Shown piece after piece: positions 54,283-62,003 of a DNA stretch of 64,000 bases. Made by a program: the position numbers and the translations under genes. Source of the stretch: Candidatus Gastranaerophilales bacterium (GTDB lineage Bacteria > Cyanobacteriota > Vampirovibrionia > Gastranaerophilales > Gastranaerophilaceae); contig CANQAV010000004.1 in the NCBI GenBank assembly GCA_947589425.1, forward strand, positions 62,001 through 126,000, given 5' to 3'. The notes below the pieces were generated by a model. That model was not told where the DNA came from. It ran no database searches and saw nothing but the letters and a program-made list of their open reading frames with translations. Position 1 is the first letter of the stretch. Every line of letters begins with the position of its first letter.

Positions 54283-54894
54283 ATGATTAAACCGTTAGAT
54301 ATTCAAAATGTTTCATTCAGAGCTGATTTAAATACAAAAACATCTTCGAATACAGCTTCTTCTCCTGATGCTCCTGCACCCGCTAAGGATGTTAAAGCGG
54401 ATGAAGTTGCAATTAATAAAGAAAAAACATCTCCCATGGAAAAAGTTAAAAAAGCCCGCACGGGTTTTTTGGATTTTTTGAAGGGTATAAATAAATTTTC
54501 TCATACAACTACAGGCGCAATAACAGGTGCTGCGGGCGGTGTTGTTGCGGCTTCCGTTGTAGGTTTATTGGGTAAAAATATAAAACAAGCAAAAGGACAA
54601 ATTTTCGCAACTGCAGAGGGAATTATTAAAGACAGCGCAAAAGCAGTTTGGAATGTTGTTAAATTTGTTCCTTCCTTATTAACGAAAGCTCCCGTTGAAA
54701 ATGTTAAAAATGTTGTGACTCTTCCCATTAAATTCTATAAAAATTATTTAAAAGGAAATAAATTAACAGGTGCGCTTGCAACCCTTGCAGGTCTTGGAGT
54801 TCTTGCTTTCGGTGTTGTTCGGGGAATGTTTAAAGCAAACATTGAAAATTCCGATATTGACCATGCAACATCAAGCGGGCATGCCAAAAAATAA
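54283..54894 (+). CDS. Small tagged protein with glycine-zipper hydrophobic segments (N-terminal VSFRA)
   Basis: A 203-residue protein I do not recognise. It begins MIKPLDIQNVSFRADL, so the tag is VSFR at 10-13. A low-complexity Ser/Pro/Ala stretch follows, then a Gly/Ala-rich hydrophobic segment (about 80-105, AITGAAGGVVAASVVGLLG) and another near 165-185 (GALATLAGLGVLAFGVV), separated by amphipathic Lys-rich helices. Plan and length are very like 35787-36398. An AAGGTGG ribosome site precedes the ATG. Probably membrane-associated without a classical signal. Confidence 0.75.
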   Translation: MIKPLDIQNVSFRADLNTKTSSNTASSPDAPAPAKDVKADEVAINKEKTSPMEKVKKARTGFLDFLKGINKFSHTTTGAITGAAGGVVAASVVGLLGKNIKQAKGQIFATAEGIIKDSAKAVWNVVKFVPSLLTKAPVENVKNVVTLPIKFYKNYLKGNKLTGALATLAGLGVLAFGVVRGMFKANIENSDIDHATSSGHAKK

Positions 54895-54907
54895 AATATT
54901 ATAATTT

Positions 54908-54934
54908 AAAGCCCCTTTAATAAAGGGGCTTTTT
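54908..54934. terminator. Bidirectional intrinsic terminator
   Basis: A 12-base-pair stem (AAAGCCCCTTTA with TAAAGGGGCTTT) with a tiny loop, followed by T residues. It separates the tagged protein from the convergent HTH gene. Confidence 0.9.
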
Positions 54935-55148
54935 AAAACAATTTATTTTGTACGGGCTCTGCCTCAAATAAATCTTCAACTCCACACTCCAGAATGTCAC
55001 AAATTCTGTCTATATTTAAATATGAGGGCTGTGTTTTTCCTTTTGCCCAAGAATATACGGTTTGCTCGGGTATATTGAGTTCTTTTGCCAATTTATATAA
55101 ACTGAAATTTTTTTTATTTTTCGCTGTTTCTTTTATTTTTATTTTCAT
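54933..55148 (-). CDS. Small Cro/CI-type helix-turn-helix regulator
   Basis: A 71-residue single-domain DNA-binding protein. The helix-turn-helix is SLYKLAKELNIPEQTVYSWAKG, followed by DRICDILECGVEDLFE, the usual XRE pattern. A TATAAT (55161-55156) ends 7 bases before the ATG, so the mRNA may be leaderless. Its target is unknown; self-regulation through that promoter is possible. Confidence 0.88.
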   Translation of the reverse strand: MKIKIKETAKNKKNFSLYKLAKELNIPEQTVYSWAKGKTQPSYLNIDRICDILECGVEDLFEAEPVQNKLF

Positions 55149-55316
55149 ATGGTAAATTATATATTAATTTCAATTATAGTTCTATAATGAATAAATTTTT
55201 TTTCAACTGTTTAGAGGAAAAATTCATTTTGTACTAAAGTTTTTTTCGTTTGTTACGATATAATAAATATATTGTCAAATTGATAAAATGCATTAAAATA
55301 AGATAGAGGATATCAT

Positions 55317-56186
55317 ATGAACAAAATAGTTTCTTTATTAATTGCGCTTGCAATAACTGTTTCCATCACGGGGTTTTGCACTGCCGAAGCAGCAAATCGT
55401 AAATCTTCGAAATCTTCCGGTATTCCGGCAAACGTAAGACCTTATGTTGCAAAATATAGAGCAGGCAATTATATAGGCGCAATGCAAGATTTGGAAGAAT
55501 TTATAAAAGTTAATGAAAATAATTCCTATGCTAAATATTATTTGGCTTTATGCTATACAAGACTCGGCTATAAAAATAAAGCTCACGGTTTGTATGATGA
55601 AATATCTCACGATACACAATATCCGGCTATTGCTTTTTATTCACAAAGAGCAGCTGTTTGTCTTGACAACCCTGCGGATCCGAGATGTAATCCGCCCAAA
55701 CTTCCGGATGCCAAACAAAAAGAAGTTGATGACATAACTGCGTTTTTGCAATCCGGAAGAATGATACATCCTTCCGCAATGGATAAAATTACAAGAGATC
55801 GTATGGAAAGACGTATACAAAACGAAGAATACTTGAAAAGACAAGAAGAAATGAATCAGCAATTTGGCGATGAAAATAGCGATTTTGACGGTAATAATGC
55901 TAATTCTCAGCAGCCTAATCCTAATTCCAAAGCATCAATACCCACAAATGAAGAAATTGTTTACGCCTTAGATACTCTTTCTAAAGCCGGAATTAATCCA
56001 TATGATATAAATTCATTAAACAGGCAGCTGTTACAAACAGGCGGTCGTGATATGCTTGGGCTGAACAATATAAACGATTATTCAAACGCTTTTTTTGCAA
56101 ATTCCAACAATCCTGATTTAGCTCAAATGATTTTATACAGCCAGCTTACTAATCAAAACAATTTTGGTCAATACATAGGTTTGTAA
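55317..56186 (+). CDS. Exported TPR-like protein with disordered C-terminal half
   Basis: A 289-residue protein. A signal peptide (1-25, ending TAEA) leads to two TPR-like helices (about 40-105; YRAGNYIGAMQDLEEF, YAKYYLALCYTRLGYKNKAH). A CLDNPADPRCNPP segment holds two cysteines. Residues 175-289 are Asn/Gln/Ser-rich and end in a FANSNNPDLAQMILYSQLT segment. It would sit in the periplasm or on the surface as a binding scaffold. It is followed 14 bases later by another TPR protein. Confidence 0.78.
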   Translation: MNKIVSLLIALAITVSITGFCTAEAANRKSSKSSGIPANVRPYVAKYRAGNYIGAMQDLEEFIKVNENNSYAKYYLALCYTRLGYKNKAHGLYDEISHDTQYPAIAFYSQRAAVCLDNPADPRCNPPKLPDAKQKEVDDITAFLQSGRMIHPSAMDKITRDRMERRIQNEEYLKRQEEMNQQFGDENSDFDGNNANSQQPNPNSKASIPTNEEIVYALDTLSKAGINPYDINSLNRQLLQTGGRDMLGLNNINDYSNAFFANSNNPDLAQMILYSQLTNQNNFGQYIGL

Positions 56187-56200
56187 TTAAAATTTAATAC

Positions 56201-56821
56201 ATGACAACCGAGCTAATAAATACGGCAAAACAATATTTCTATAAAAAAGAATATCAAAAAGCCCTTGAAATTTTTGCGGAAACAAAAAGCAATTATGAAA
56301 CAGGGCTTTGTTATTTGCTTTTAAAAAATGAAAAAGAAGCTCTAAGGTACTGGATAAAAAACAAAAGAAATTGCCCCGCATCTTCATGGGGAATTTGTGT
56401 TTTAAGGCTTATTAATCAAAATACCAATATTTATACTACTTTTTTCCAAATAAGAGCATTTTATGAAGTATATTTGAATTTATTTTTGGAAAATAATTAT
56501 AATGAATGGGCGCAGAATATGATTAATTCATGCGGGATTTTGTTTCGCTCAAACCCTGAAATATATAAGTTTGCCTCTCGTGTTCTTTATTCAAACGGAT
56601 ATTTTGATTTGGCAATTAAATTTGCAAAAAAATCAATACAGATATTTTATTCGGACCCCGAAGCATTTTTAATTTTATCTCAATGCCAGTATTTAATTGG
56701 CGATTTAGGTGAAGCCTTAGACAGCGTTAATCGTGTTATGAATATGAACGATTCGTATTACCCTGCAATAATTTTTCAAAAAGTCTTGAAAGAAGAAATT
56801 GAAAAGAAAAGAAAAATTTAA
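56201..56821 (+). CDS. Cytoplasmic TPR protein
   Basis: A 206-residue all-helical protein with TPR-type repeats: YKKEYQKALEIFAET, NEKEALRYWIKN, NGYFDLAIKFAKKSI and YLIGDLGEALDSVNRVM. No signal peptide. TAAAAT ends 7 bases before the ATG, with no ribosome site, so it may have its own leaderless transcript despite the nearby upstream gene. It overlaps the convergent permease gene by 4 bases. Partner unknown. Confidence 0.8.
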   Translation: MTTELINTAKQYFYKKEYQKALEIFAETKSNYETGLCYLLLKNEKEALRYWIKNKRNCPASSWGICVLRLINQNTNIYTTFFQIRAFYEVYLNLFLENNYNEWAQNMINSCGILFRSNPEIYKFASRVLYSNGYFDLAIKFAKKSIQIFYSDPEAFLILSQCQYLIGDLGEALDSVNRVMNMNDSYYPAIIFQKVLKEEIEKKRKI

Positions 56822-57657
56822 CCTTTAACGGCGCCTTCGTTTGTGCCTTGTATAAAGTATTTTTGAAGAGCTAAAAAGAATACGATTATAGGAATAACGG
56901 ATATAATTGAGCCTGCGGCAACAAGTCTGTAGTCCGAGCTGAATGCGCTTGAGAGGTTATTTATGCCGACGGGAAGAGTGAAAAGTTTTTCATTTGTTAA
57001 AACTATGCTCGGCCATAAAAATTCTCCCCAGCTTCCGATAAAAGTAAAAATGGCTAAAAGCGCCAATGTTGGTTTTACCATGGGGAACAGAAGCTTTGAA
57101 AAAATTTGAAAGGAGTTGCAACCGTCTATTACGGCGCTCTCTTCTATTTCTTTAGGAATAGCCAAAAAAGCCTGTCTTAAAAGGAAAATTCCAAATGCAT
57201 TAACCGCAAACGGAGCTATCATTCCTAAATATCCCGCTATATCGCCATAGCTGTCTATGAGATGCAATTTAAGCGTAATTATATACACGGGAAGCATAAT
57301 CGTCTGAAACGGCACCATAATTGTTGCTAATATTGCAAAAAAGGTGATTTTTTTCCCTTTGAAATCCATTCTTGCAAGAGGATATGCTGCAAGTGCGGAT
57401 AAAATGACGTTTAATATAACGGTGGATGATGCTACTATAAAACTGTTTATAACATATTTTACAATGGGTACGAGCTTTAATACTTGTTTAAAGTTTTCAA
57501 GAGTTATTTCTTTTGGAATAAATACGGGGGGATAGGCAAAAATGTTTTCGCTCCGTCCTTTAAGAGCCGTTGATAAAAGCCACAAAAACGGCACTAAAGA
57601 TAAAATGCAAACAATGATTAAAATAATATGAATTGACAATTTTTTTAATATTTTCAT
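56818..57657 (-). CDS. Sugar ABC transporter permease, MalG type
   Basis: A 279-residue inner-membrane protein with six helices. The coupling motif is EESAVIDGCNSFQIFSKL, which contacts the ATPase. It matches carbohydrate-uptake permeases of the MalG/UgpE/LacG group. It overlaps the MalF-type gene by 4 bases. No ATPase gene is in the window; such systems often share one MsmK-like ATPase. The sugar-binding protein at 25242-26411 is a possible partner. Confidence 0.92.
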   Translation of the reverse strand: MKILKKLSIHIILIIVCILSLVPFLWLLSTALKGRSENIFAYPPVFIPKEITLENFKQVLKLVPIVKYVINSFIVASSTVILNVILSALAAYPLARMDFKGKKITFFAILATIMVPFQTIMLPVYIITLKLHLIDSYGDIAGYLGMIAPFAVNAFGIFLLRQAFLAIPKEIEESAVIDGCNSFQIFSKLLFPMVKPTLALLAIFTFIGSWGEFLWPSIVLTNEKLFTLPVGINNLSSAFSSDYRLVAAGSIISVIPIIVFFLALQKYFIQGTNEGAVKG

Positions 57658-58523
57658 ATTGCGTATTTATCCTTTTCAAAAACAAATATATTTAATATTG
57701 AAAAACCCATTACAATAAAAAGCAATATAACGGCTCCTGCCGAAGCAATTCCTAAATCAAGGTTTTCAAAAGCTTTTTCATAAATATAGTATACAATTGT
57801 TTTTGTTGAATTTAAGGGTCCGCCTCTTGTCATAACATATATTTCAACAAAAACTTTAAGCGCCGAAATTGAACTTATTGTACTTACAAGCGCAATCATA
57901 GGCATTATATGAGGGATTGTTATGACGGTATGTTTTTTAAAAAACGAAGCTCCATCCACATCTATTGCTTCATAAAGTTCTTTAGGGACGCTCATTAGGG
58001 CGCTTAAATATATCATCATATAATATCCGACACCTTTAAATATTGTCACAAGCGCAACAGATATCATTGCGATTTTAGGGTCTGAAAGCCATCCCAGAGG
58101 AGCAATGTGTAATTTTTCAAGGACAAAGTTTAAAAGTCCTTCGGGAGCATAAAGCCATTTAAATGCAATTGCAACAACAACGATTGAAATGACAACAGGA
58201 AGATATATTAAAACTTTATAGACATTTTTGCATCTTATGTTTTGATTAATCAGTATAGCTAAAAACAGCGGAAAAATAACCAAAAAAGGTACACATAATA
58301 TAAGAAAAAAGAATGTATTTAAAATGGTTTTAATGAAAAGAGGAGATTTAATAAGTGCGATATAGTTATCAAAACTAACAAAAACAGGATTGTAGACATC
58401 TTTTGAATAATCAAAGAAACTTAAATATACCGTTTGAAAAAAAGGTATAAAAAAGAATATTAAAAGAATAATGCCCGCAGGCAGCAAAAATAAATAAGCT
58501 CCTAAACTTTTCTTTAAATCCAT
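57654..58523 (-). CDS. Sugar ABC transporter permease, MalF type
   Basis: A 289-residue inner-membrane protein with six helices. The coupling motif is YEAIDVDGASFFKKHTVITIP. It pairs with the MalG-type gene downstream (4-base overlap). TAGTAT on the minus strand ends exactly 6 bases before the ATG and no ribosome site is seen, so the operon may begin with a leaderless mRNA. Substrate is unknown; sequence alone points to the sugar/glycerol-phosphate (CUT1) class. Confidence 0.92.
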   Translation of the reverse strand: MDLKKSLGAYLFLLPAGIILLIFFFIPFFQTVYLSFFDYSKDVYNPVFVSFDNYIALIKSPLFIKTILNTFFFLILCVPFLVIFPLFLAILINQNIRCKNVYKVLIYLPVVISIVVVAIAFKWLYAPEGLLNFVLEKLHIAPLGWLSDPKIAMISVALVTIFKGVGYYMMIYLSALMSVPKELYEAIDVDGASFFKKHTVITIPHIMPMIALVSTISSISALKVFVEIYVMTRGGPLNSTKTIVYYIYEKAFENLDLGIASAGAVILLFIVMGFSILNIFVFEKDKYAI

Positions 58524-58529
58524 AAGTAA

Positions 58530-58535
58530 ATACTA
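58530..58535 (-). promoter_or_regulatory. -10 box for a leaderless permease-operon transcript
   Basis: TAGTAT (58535-58530) ends exactly 6 bases before the ATG of the MalF-type gene. Confidence 0.45.
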
Positions 58536-58619
58536 TATTAATTCAGCCAAAAATTCAATAATATAGTTTAGTTAATATTGTTGAGTTAATGTTAAAATTG
58601 TATAAGAGGAACCATCATT

Positions 58620-60593
58620 TTGATAAGATATACGGTAATAATATTTTTTACACTTTTATTTATGCTGCAAAGTGCGCTTTGTGCAAATTATCGTGTTAAA
58701 GATATAGTAATAGACAGTTCCGACAGAATTATATTAATAAGAGGGCTGGGCGATTTCAGGCTAAATTCTTCGCCCGTGTATGCACCTGTCCCTTCAAGCC
58801 CCGGATCCGTAAATATCTTAAACGATATTTCATCTTTTACGGTGAGCTCCCCTAGGCGCTATGTTGTTGATATTCCCAATGCCTCTTTAACTGGCGGGTC
58901 AAGAACATATCAATATAAAAATTCCGTTATAACAAACGTCCAGATTGCTCAATTTAGCGCAAACCCCGATATAGTCAGAGTTGTTGTTACTTTGGGCGAA
59001 AAAGCGGATTTTTCAAAATTTAAAACTTATACAAACGGCTCGGATATTGTTATAAAATATTCCTCTTCCGTAATAGATAATTCAATTCAATATAAATTTT
59101 ATACTCCTTCGGGAGATATGGATAAGTCTGCGGCAATACAAAATACATATGCCGTTTTGTCATATAACAACATAGATGACACAAAGGAAATAATTCCGAA
59201 ACTGCGAACTAAATATTACTTAAGCAAAATCAGTCAAAATTCTGACGGAATTCTTTTAAGAGGGCTGGGCAGTATTTCAATGCAAAAAGTATTGTTTAAT
59301 TCGGATAATACAACAGCTGAGATAATCTTGGATAATGCTTCAACGGCTTCAAAATTTGAAAATAAAACTTATAAAGTTCCCAGTTCCCAAAAGGATATTT
59401 CAGCACAATTAACAGTAAATAAATTGAACGATAAAAAAGTTAAACTAACGCTTAATGGTGAAGGTTTAAGGGATTATCGTTTCGTTGTTGCTACTGACGG
59501 ACAAAGTCTTTATATATCTCATAGAGGATATTTAATTAATACAATTTTTTCTTCAACCCCCGCAAAAGTAAATTCATATAAAATTACAAGTGCGCAAAAC
59601 GGTTATAAAACAATAGACTTTAATTTTGATAAAAGTATTACTTATGATGTTTTTGAATTAAATAACAGTTTTTATTTGGATATAAATAATCTGGGCGACT
59701 ATAATGCTCTGCTTTTGGAGCAGACTCTAAAAAATTCGGATATGAAAGTTGAAGCACTTAAAATATCTTCGGATAAAACAAGATTTATTATTCCAATGGA
59801 CGAACTCAATTTTTCTTATGCAAATGCCGAAAGCAATCTTAAGTCAATAAAGCTGTGTTTTAAAGAAAAACCTCAAGTATCAAACAAAGACCTGATAAAA
59901 GTTTCTTCAAATCCTCAAGATGTAAATAAGGATGTAAAACAAGAAGCAGTCAAAAAAAGCGAAAATATTGTTGTAAATTATGTTCCCAAAGAGGAAATCA
60001 AAGAAGATAAACCGAAAAAGAAAAAAGAAATCCCGACAATAAGCTCAATGAAAAAAGTTGTGATTGACCCGGGACACGGAGGCTCTGACTGCGGGGCAAT
60101 AGGGGGCGGATATTATGAGAAAAACCTCAATTTAACCGTAGCTAAAATGGTTGAAGAAAGGTTGAGCAAGAAAAATATATATGTTTATATGACGAGGAAA
60201 AAAGATGACACACTGACTCTTGAAGATAGGGTTAATTATTCAAATGAAATTAATCCTGATATATATGTAAGCATTCATACAAATTCAACCGTTCAAGAGG
60301 ATTCTTACGGGCTTGAAACCCATTATTATAAAGATGACAGTTTAGAGCTTGCTAAAGCTGTTCATAAGAATTTTGCATCTTCAAAAAATCTCAAAAAATG
60401 GGATACAAAAGACAGGGGTGTGATAAAATCCCGTTTTTATGTTATAAATCATACAGAAGCTCCGAGTATTTTAATTGAGATGGGCTTTATATCAAATCTT
60501 CAAGAACGTTCTAAACTATTGCAAAAAGAAAGACAGGAAGAAATAGCCGATTCTATTGTTAAAGGGATATTGGAGTATTTAAAAGTTAAATGA
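58620..60593 (+). CDS. N-acetylmuramoyl-L-alanine amidase with AMIN-type N-terminal repeats (AmiC-like)
   Basis: A 657-residue exported cell-wall hydrolase. A signal peptide (1-21) leads to AMIN-type beta-rich domains (about 24-450); the YRVKDIVIDSSDRI and RYVVDIPNAS segments fit the family, and the ILIRGLGDF element recurs as ILLRGLGSI. After a Lys-rich linker, the Amidase_3 domain (480-657) has VVIDPGHGGSDCG, YVSIHTNS and SILIEMGFISN, which supply the zinc ligands and catalytic glutamate. It splits septal peptidoglycan during division. The start is TTG at 58620, with AGAGGA 9 bases upstream. It overlaps murI by 4 bases. Confidence 0.92.
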   Translation: MIRYTVIIFFTLLFMLQSALCANYRVKDIVIDSSDRIILIRGLGDFRLNSSPVYAPVPSSPGSVNILNDISSFTVSSPRRYVVDIPNASLTGGSRTYQYKNSVITNVQIAQFSANPDIVRVVVTLGEKADFSKFKTYTNGSDIVIKYSSSVIDNSIQYKFYTPSGDMDKSAAIQNTYAVLSYNNIDDTKEIIPKLRTKYYLSKISQNSDGILLRGLGSISMQKVLFNSDNTTAEIILDNASTASKFENKTYKVPSSQKDISAQLTVNKLNDKKVKLTLNGEGLRDYRFVVATDGQSLYISHRGYLINTIFSSTPAKVNSYKITSAQNGYKTIDFNFDKSITYDVFELNNSFYLDINNLGDYNALLLEQTLKNSDMKVEALKISSDKTRFIIPMDELNFSYANAESNLKSIKLCFKEKPQVSNKDLIKVSSNPQDVNKDVKQEAVKKSENIVVNYVPKEEIKEDKPKKKKEIPTISSMKKVVIDPGHGGSDCGAIGGGYYEKNLNLTVAKMVEERLSKKNIYVYMTRKKDDTLTLEDRVNYSNEINPDIYVSIHTNSTVQEDSYGLETHYYKDDSLELAKAVHKNFASSKNLKKWDTKDRGVIKSRFYVINHTEAPSILIEMGFISNLQERSKLLQKERQEEIADSIVKGILEYLKVK

Positions 60594-61369
60594 AAAAATA
60601 TATAGGAGTACTGGATAGCGGTGTCGGGGGCTTGAGTGTTTTATCTCAGCTTGTTTTTGCAATGAAAAGCAAGAATTACATATTTTTCGGTGATACAAAA
60701 AATATGCCCTACGGTACAAAAACTCCTAATGAAATATTTTTATATACAAAAAAAATTCTTGAATTTTTTGAAAAAAATAATGTATCGGATGTTGTTTTTG
60801 CATGCAATACAACGTCAGCTGTTGCGTATGATGAATTAAAAGAATGTTTCAAGGGCAGATTGAATATTTTTCCCCTTATTCAAAAAACGGCTCCATACGC
60901 TCTTGAAAACTTAAAAGATGATGATACAATCGCCGTCCTTGCAACAAAAGCAACCGTAAATTCAAAAAAATATGAAGAAGAAATTAAAAAAATTAATCCC
61001 AAAATTAATGTCGTTTCAATTGATTGTACGGGGTTTGTTGAGATTGTTGAAAACAGACTCTATGAGGAAAATTCTTCGATTAAACTGATAAAATCAAGAC
61101 TTGATATTGCAAAAGAAGCTAAAGCAAAAAAAATCATATTGGGCTGCACTCACTATCCTTATCTTGAAAAGATTTTTAAAAGCATTTTGGATGTTGAATA
61201 TTTTAATCCGGCTGTTTGTATGGCAGATGTTGTTAAAAGAAGTTTGAATTATATTGATGATGATTTTCAGGGTGAAATTAAGTTTTTTGTTTCAAAAAAC
61301 CCAAAGCAATTTATATTGAGCGCAAAGATGTTTTTCGATGTTGAAAATGCGCAATTAATTGAATTATAA
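60590..61369 (+). CDS. murI: Glutamate racemase
   Basis: A 259-residue enzyme that makes D-glutamate for peptidoglycan, used by MurD. Catalytic cysteines are C72 in ACNTTSA and C186 in LGCTHYP; the GVLDSGVGGLSV start and GDTKNMPYG are typical. Coupled to the amidase gene by a 4-base overlap and closed by a terminator. Confidence 0.95.
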   Translation: MKKYIGVLDSGVGGLSVLSQLVFAMKSKNYIFFGDTKNMPYGTKTPNEIFLYTKKILEFFEKNNVSDVVFACNTTSAVAYDELKECFKGRLNIFPLIQKTAPYALENLKDDDTIAVLATKATVNSKKYEEEIKKINPKINVVSIDCTGFVEIVENRLYEENSSIKLIKSRLDIAKEAKAKKIILGCTHYPYLEKIFKSILDVEYFNPAVCMADVVKRSLNYIDDDFQGEIKFFVSKNPKQFILSAKMFFDVENAQLIEL

Positions 61370-61393
61370 AAGACCGCTTGGTGCGGTCTTTTT
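61368..61393 (+). terminator. Intrinsic terminator after murI
   Basis: The stem AAAAGACCGC pairs with GCGGTCTTTT around a 5-base loop, then T residues. Confidence 0.88.
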
Positions 61394-61477
61394 CCCTAAG
61401 TCCGGTAGCCGTTAGCTCCGATATTTTATATACAGCCGTTCTTTTGCGCTGTTTCGATAAAGCGTTAACTATTGCCT

Positions 61478-61615
61478 TTATCCGTTATATGCCGTTATTG
61501 ATGTGTAGTTTTTCATTAATTCGCTTGAAACAATATTTGTTATTATCAGCGTGAAACATATACATATTATTATCATCAGAATAATTGTCGTAAATTGTTT
61601 GCTTATACTCCTCAT
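61478..61615 (-). CDS. Small single-helix membrane peptide (45 residues)
   Basis: A short frame starting at ATG 61615 with a strong ribosome site (AAGGGGGAA) just upstream. It begins MRSISKQFTTIILMIIICIC and is a positive start plus one hydrophobic helix plus a short polar tail. It lies 20 bases downstream of the Ser-rich frame, so the two may be an operon. It could also be the start of a longer protein broken by a frameshift. No family recognised. Confidence 0.45.
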   Translation of the reverse strand: MRSISKQFTTIILMIIICICFTLIITNIVSSELMKNYTSITAYNG

Positions 61616-61635
61616 TGTTCCCCCTTTTCAACAAT

Positions 61636-61890
61636 TTATGCAACTGCACTGAATGAGGATGTTGAGCTGCTGCAAGCAACCGAGCCTGCGGTTTCGGCAG
61701 GTGCTGAAGAAGCAGTGTATGCTGCAGCTCCGGTTGTTTCGTATGTTGATGAAGAAGTTGAGCCTGATGATTTTGAGCTGTTTGAAGAAACTTTGTTTTC
61801 GTTGTTTGAATTTTGTGAAGCTGATGAGTTTTTGTAAAAACTTAATACATGAAATTGTTCCGTAGTTCTTCCGATTGATGATAAATTCAT
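61636..61890 (-). CDS. Small Ser/Thr/Ala-rich hypothetical protein (84 residues)
   Basis: A frame starting at ATG 61890, preceded by an AAGGA at about 14 bases. Residues 1-20 look ordered (MNLSSIGRTTEQFHVLSFYK); the rest is Ser/Thr/Ala/Asn-rich and low in charge, with one Cys near the end. No signal peptide. A plus-strand frame in the same place has no ribosome site and is less likely. I do not recognise it; the call is tentative. The gene-free bases around it (61394-61477 and 61891-62003) hold nothing else I can identify. Confidence 0.4.
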   Translation of the reverse strand: MNLSSIGRTTEQFHVLSFYKNSSASQNSNNENKVSSNSSKSSGSTSSSTYETTGAAAYTASSAPAETAGSVACSSSTSSFSAVA

Positions 61891-62003
61891 ATCCTGCGTC
61901 CTTATATAATCTGTTTTGTATTACATATATATAAAAACGATATATAAAGTATGATTTCAATATCTATTCTTTTTGTTACAAAACTTAATAAAAATCGTGA
62001 AAA

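Noticed and set aside
61595-61837. Plus-strand acidic 80-residue frame
   Set aside because: It is opposite the Ser-rich frame, lacks a ribosome site and its composition mirrors the antisense codons. Confidence is low in either strand.
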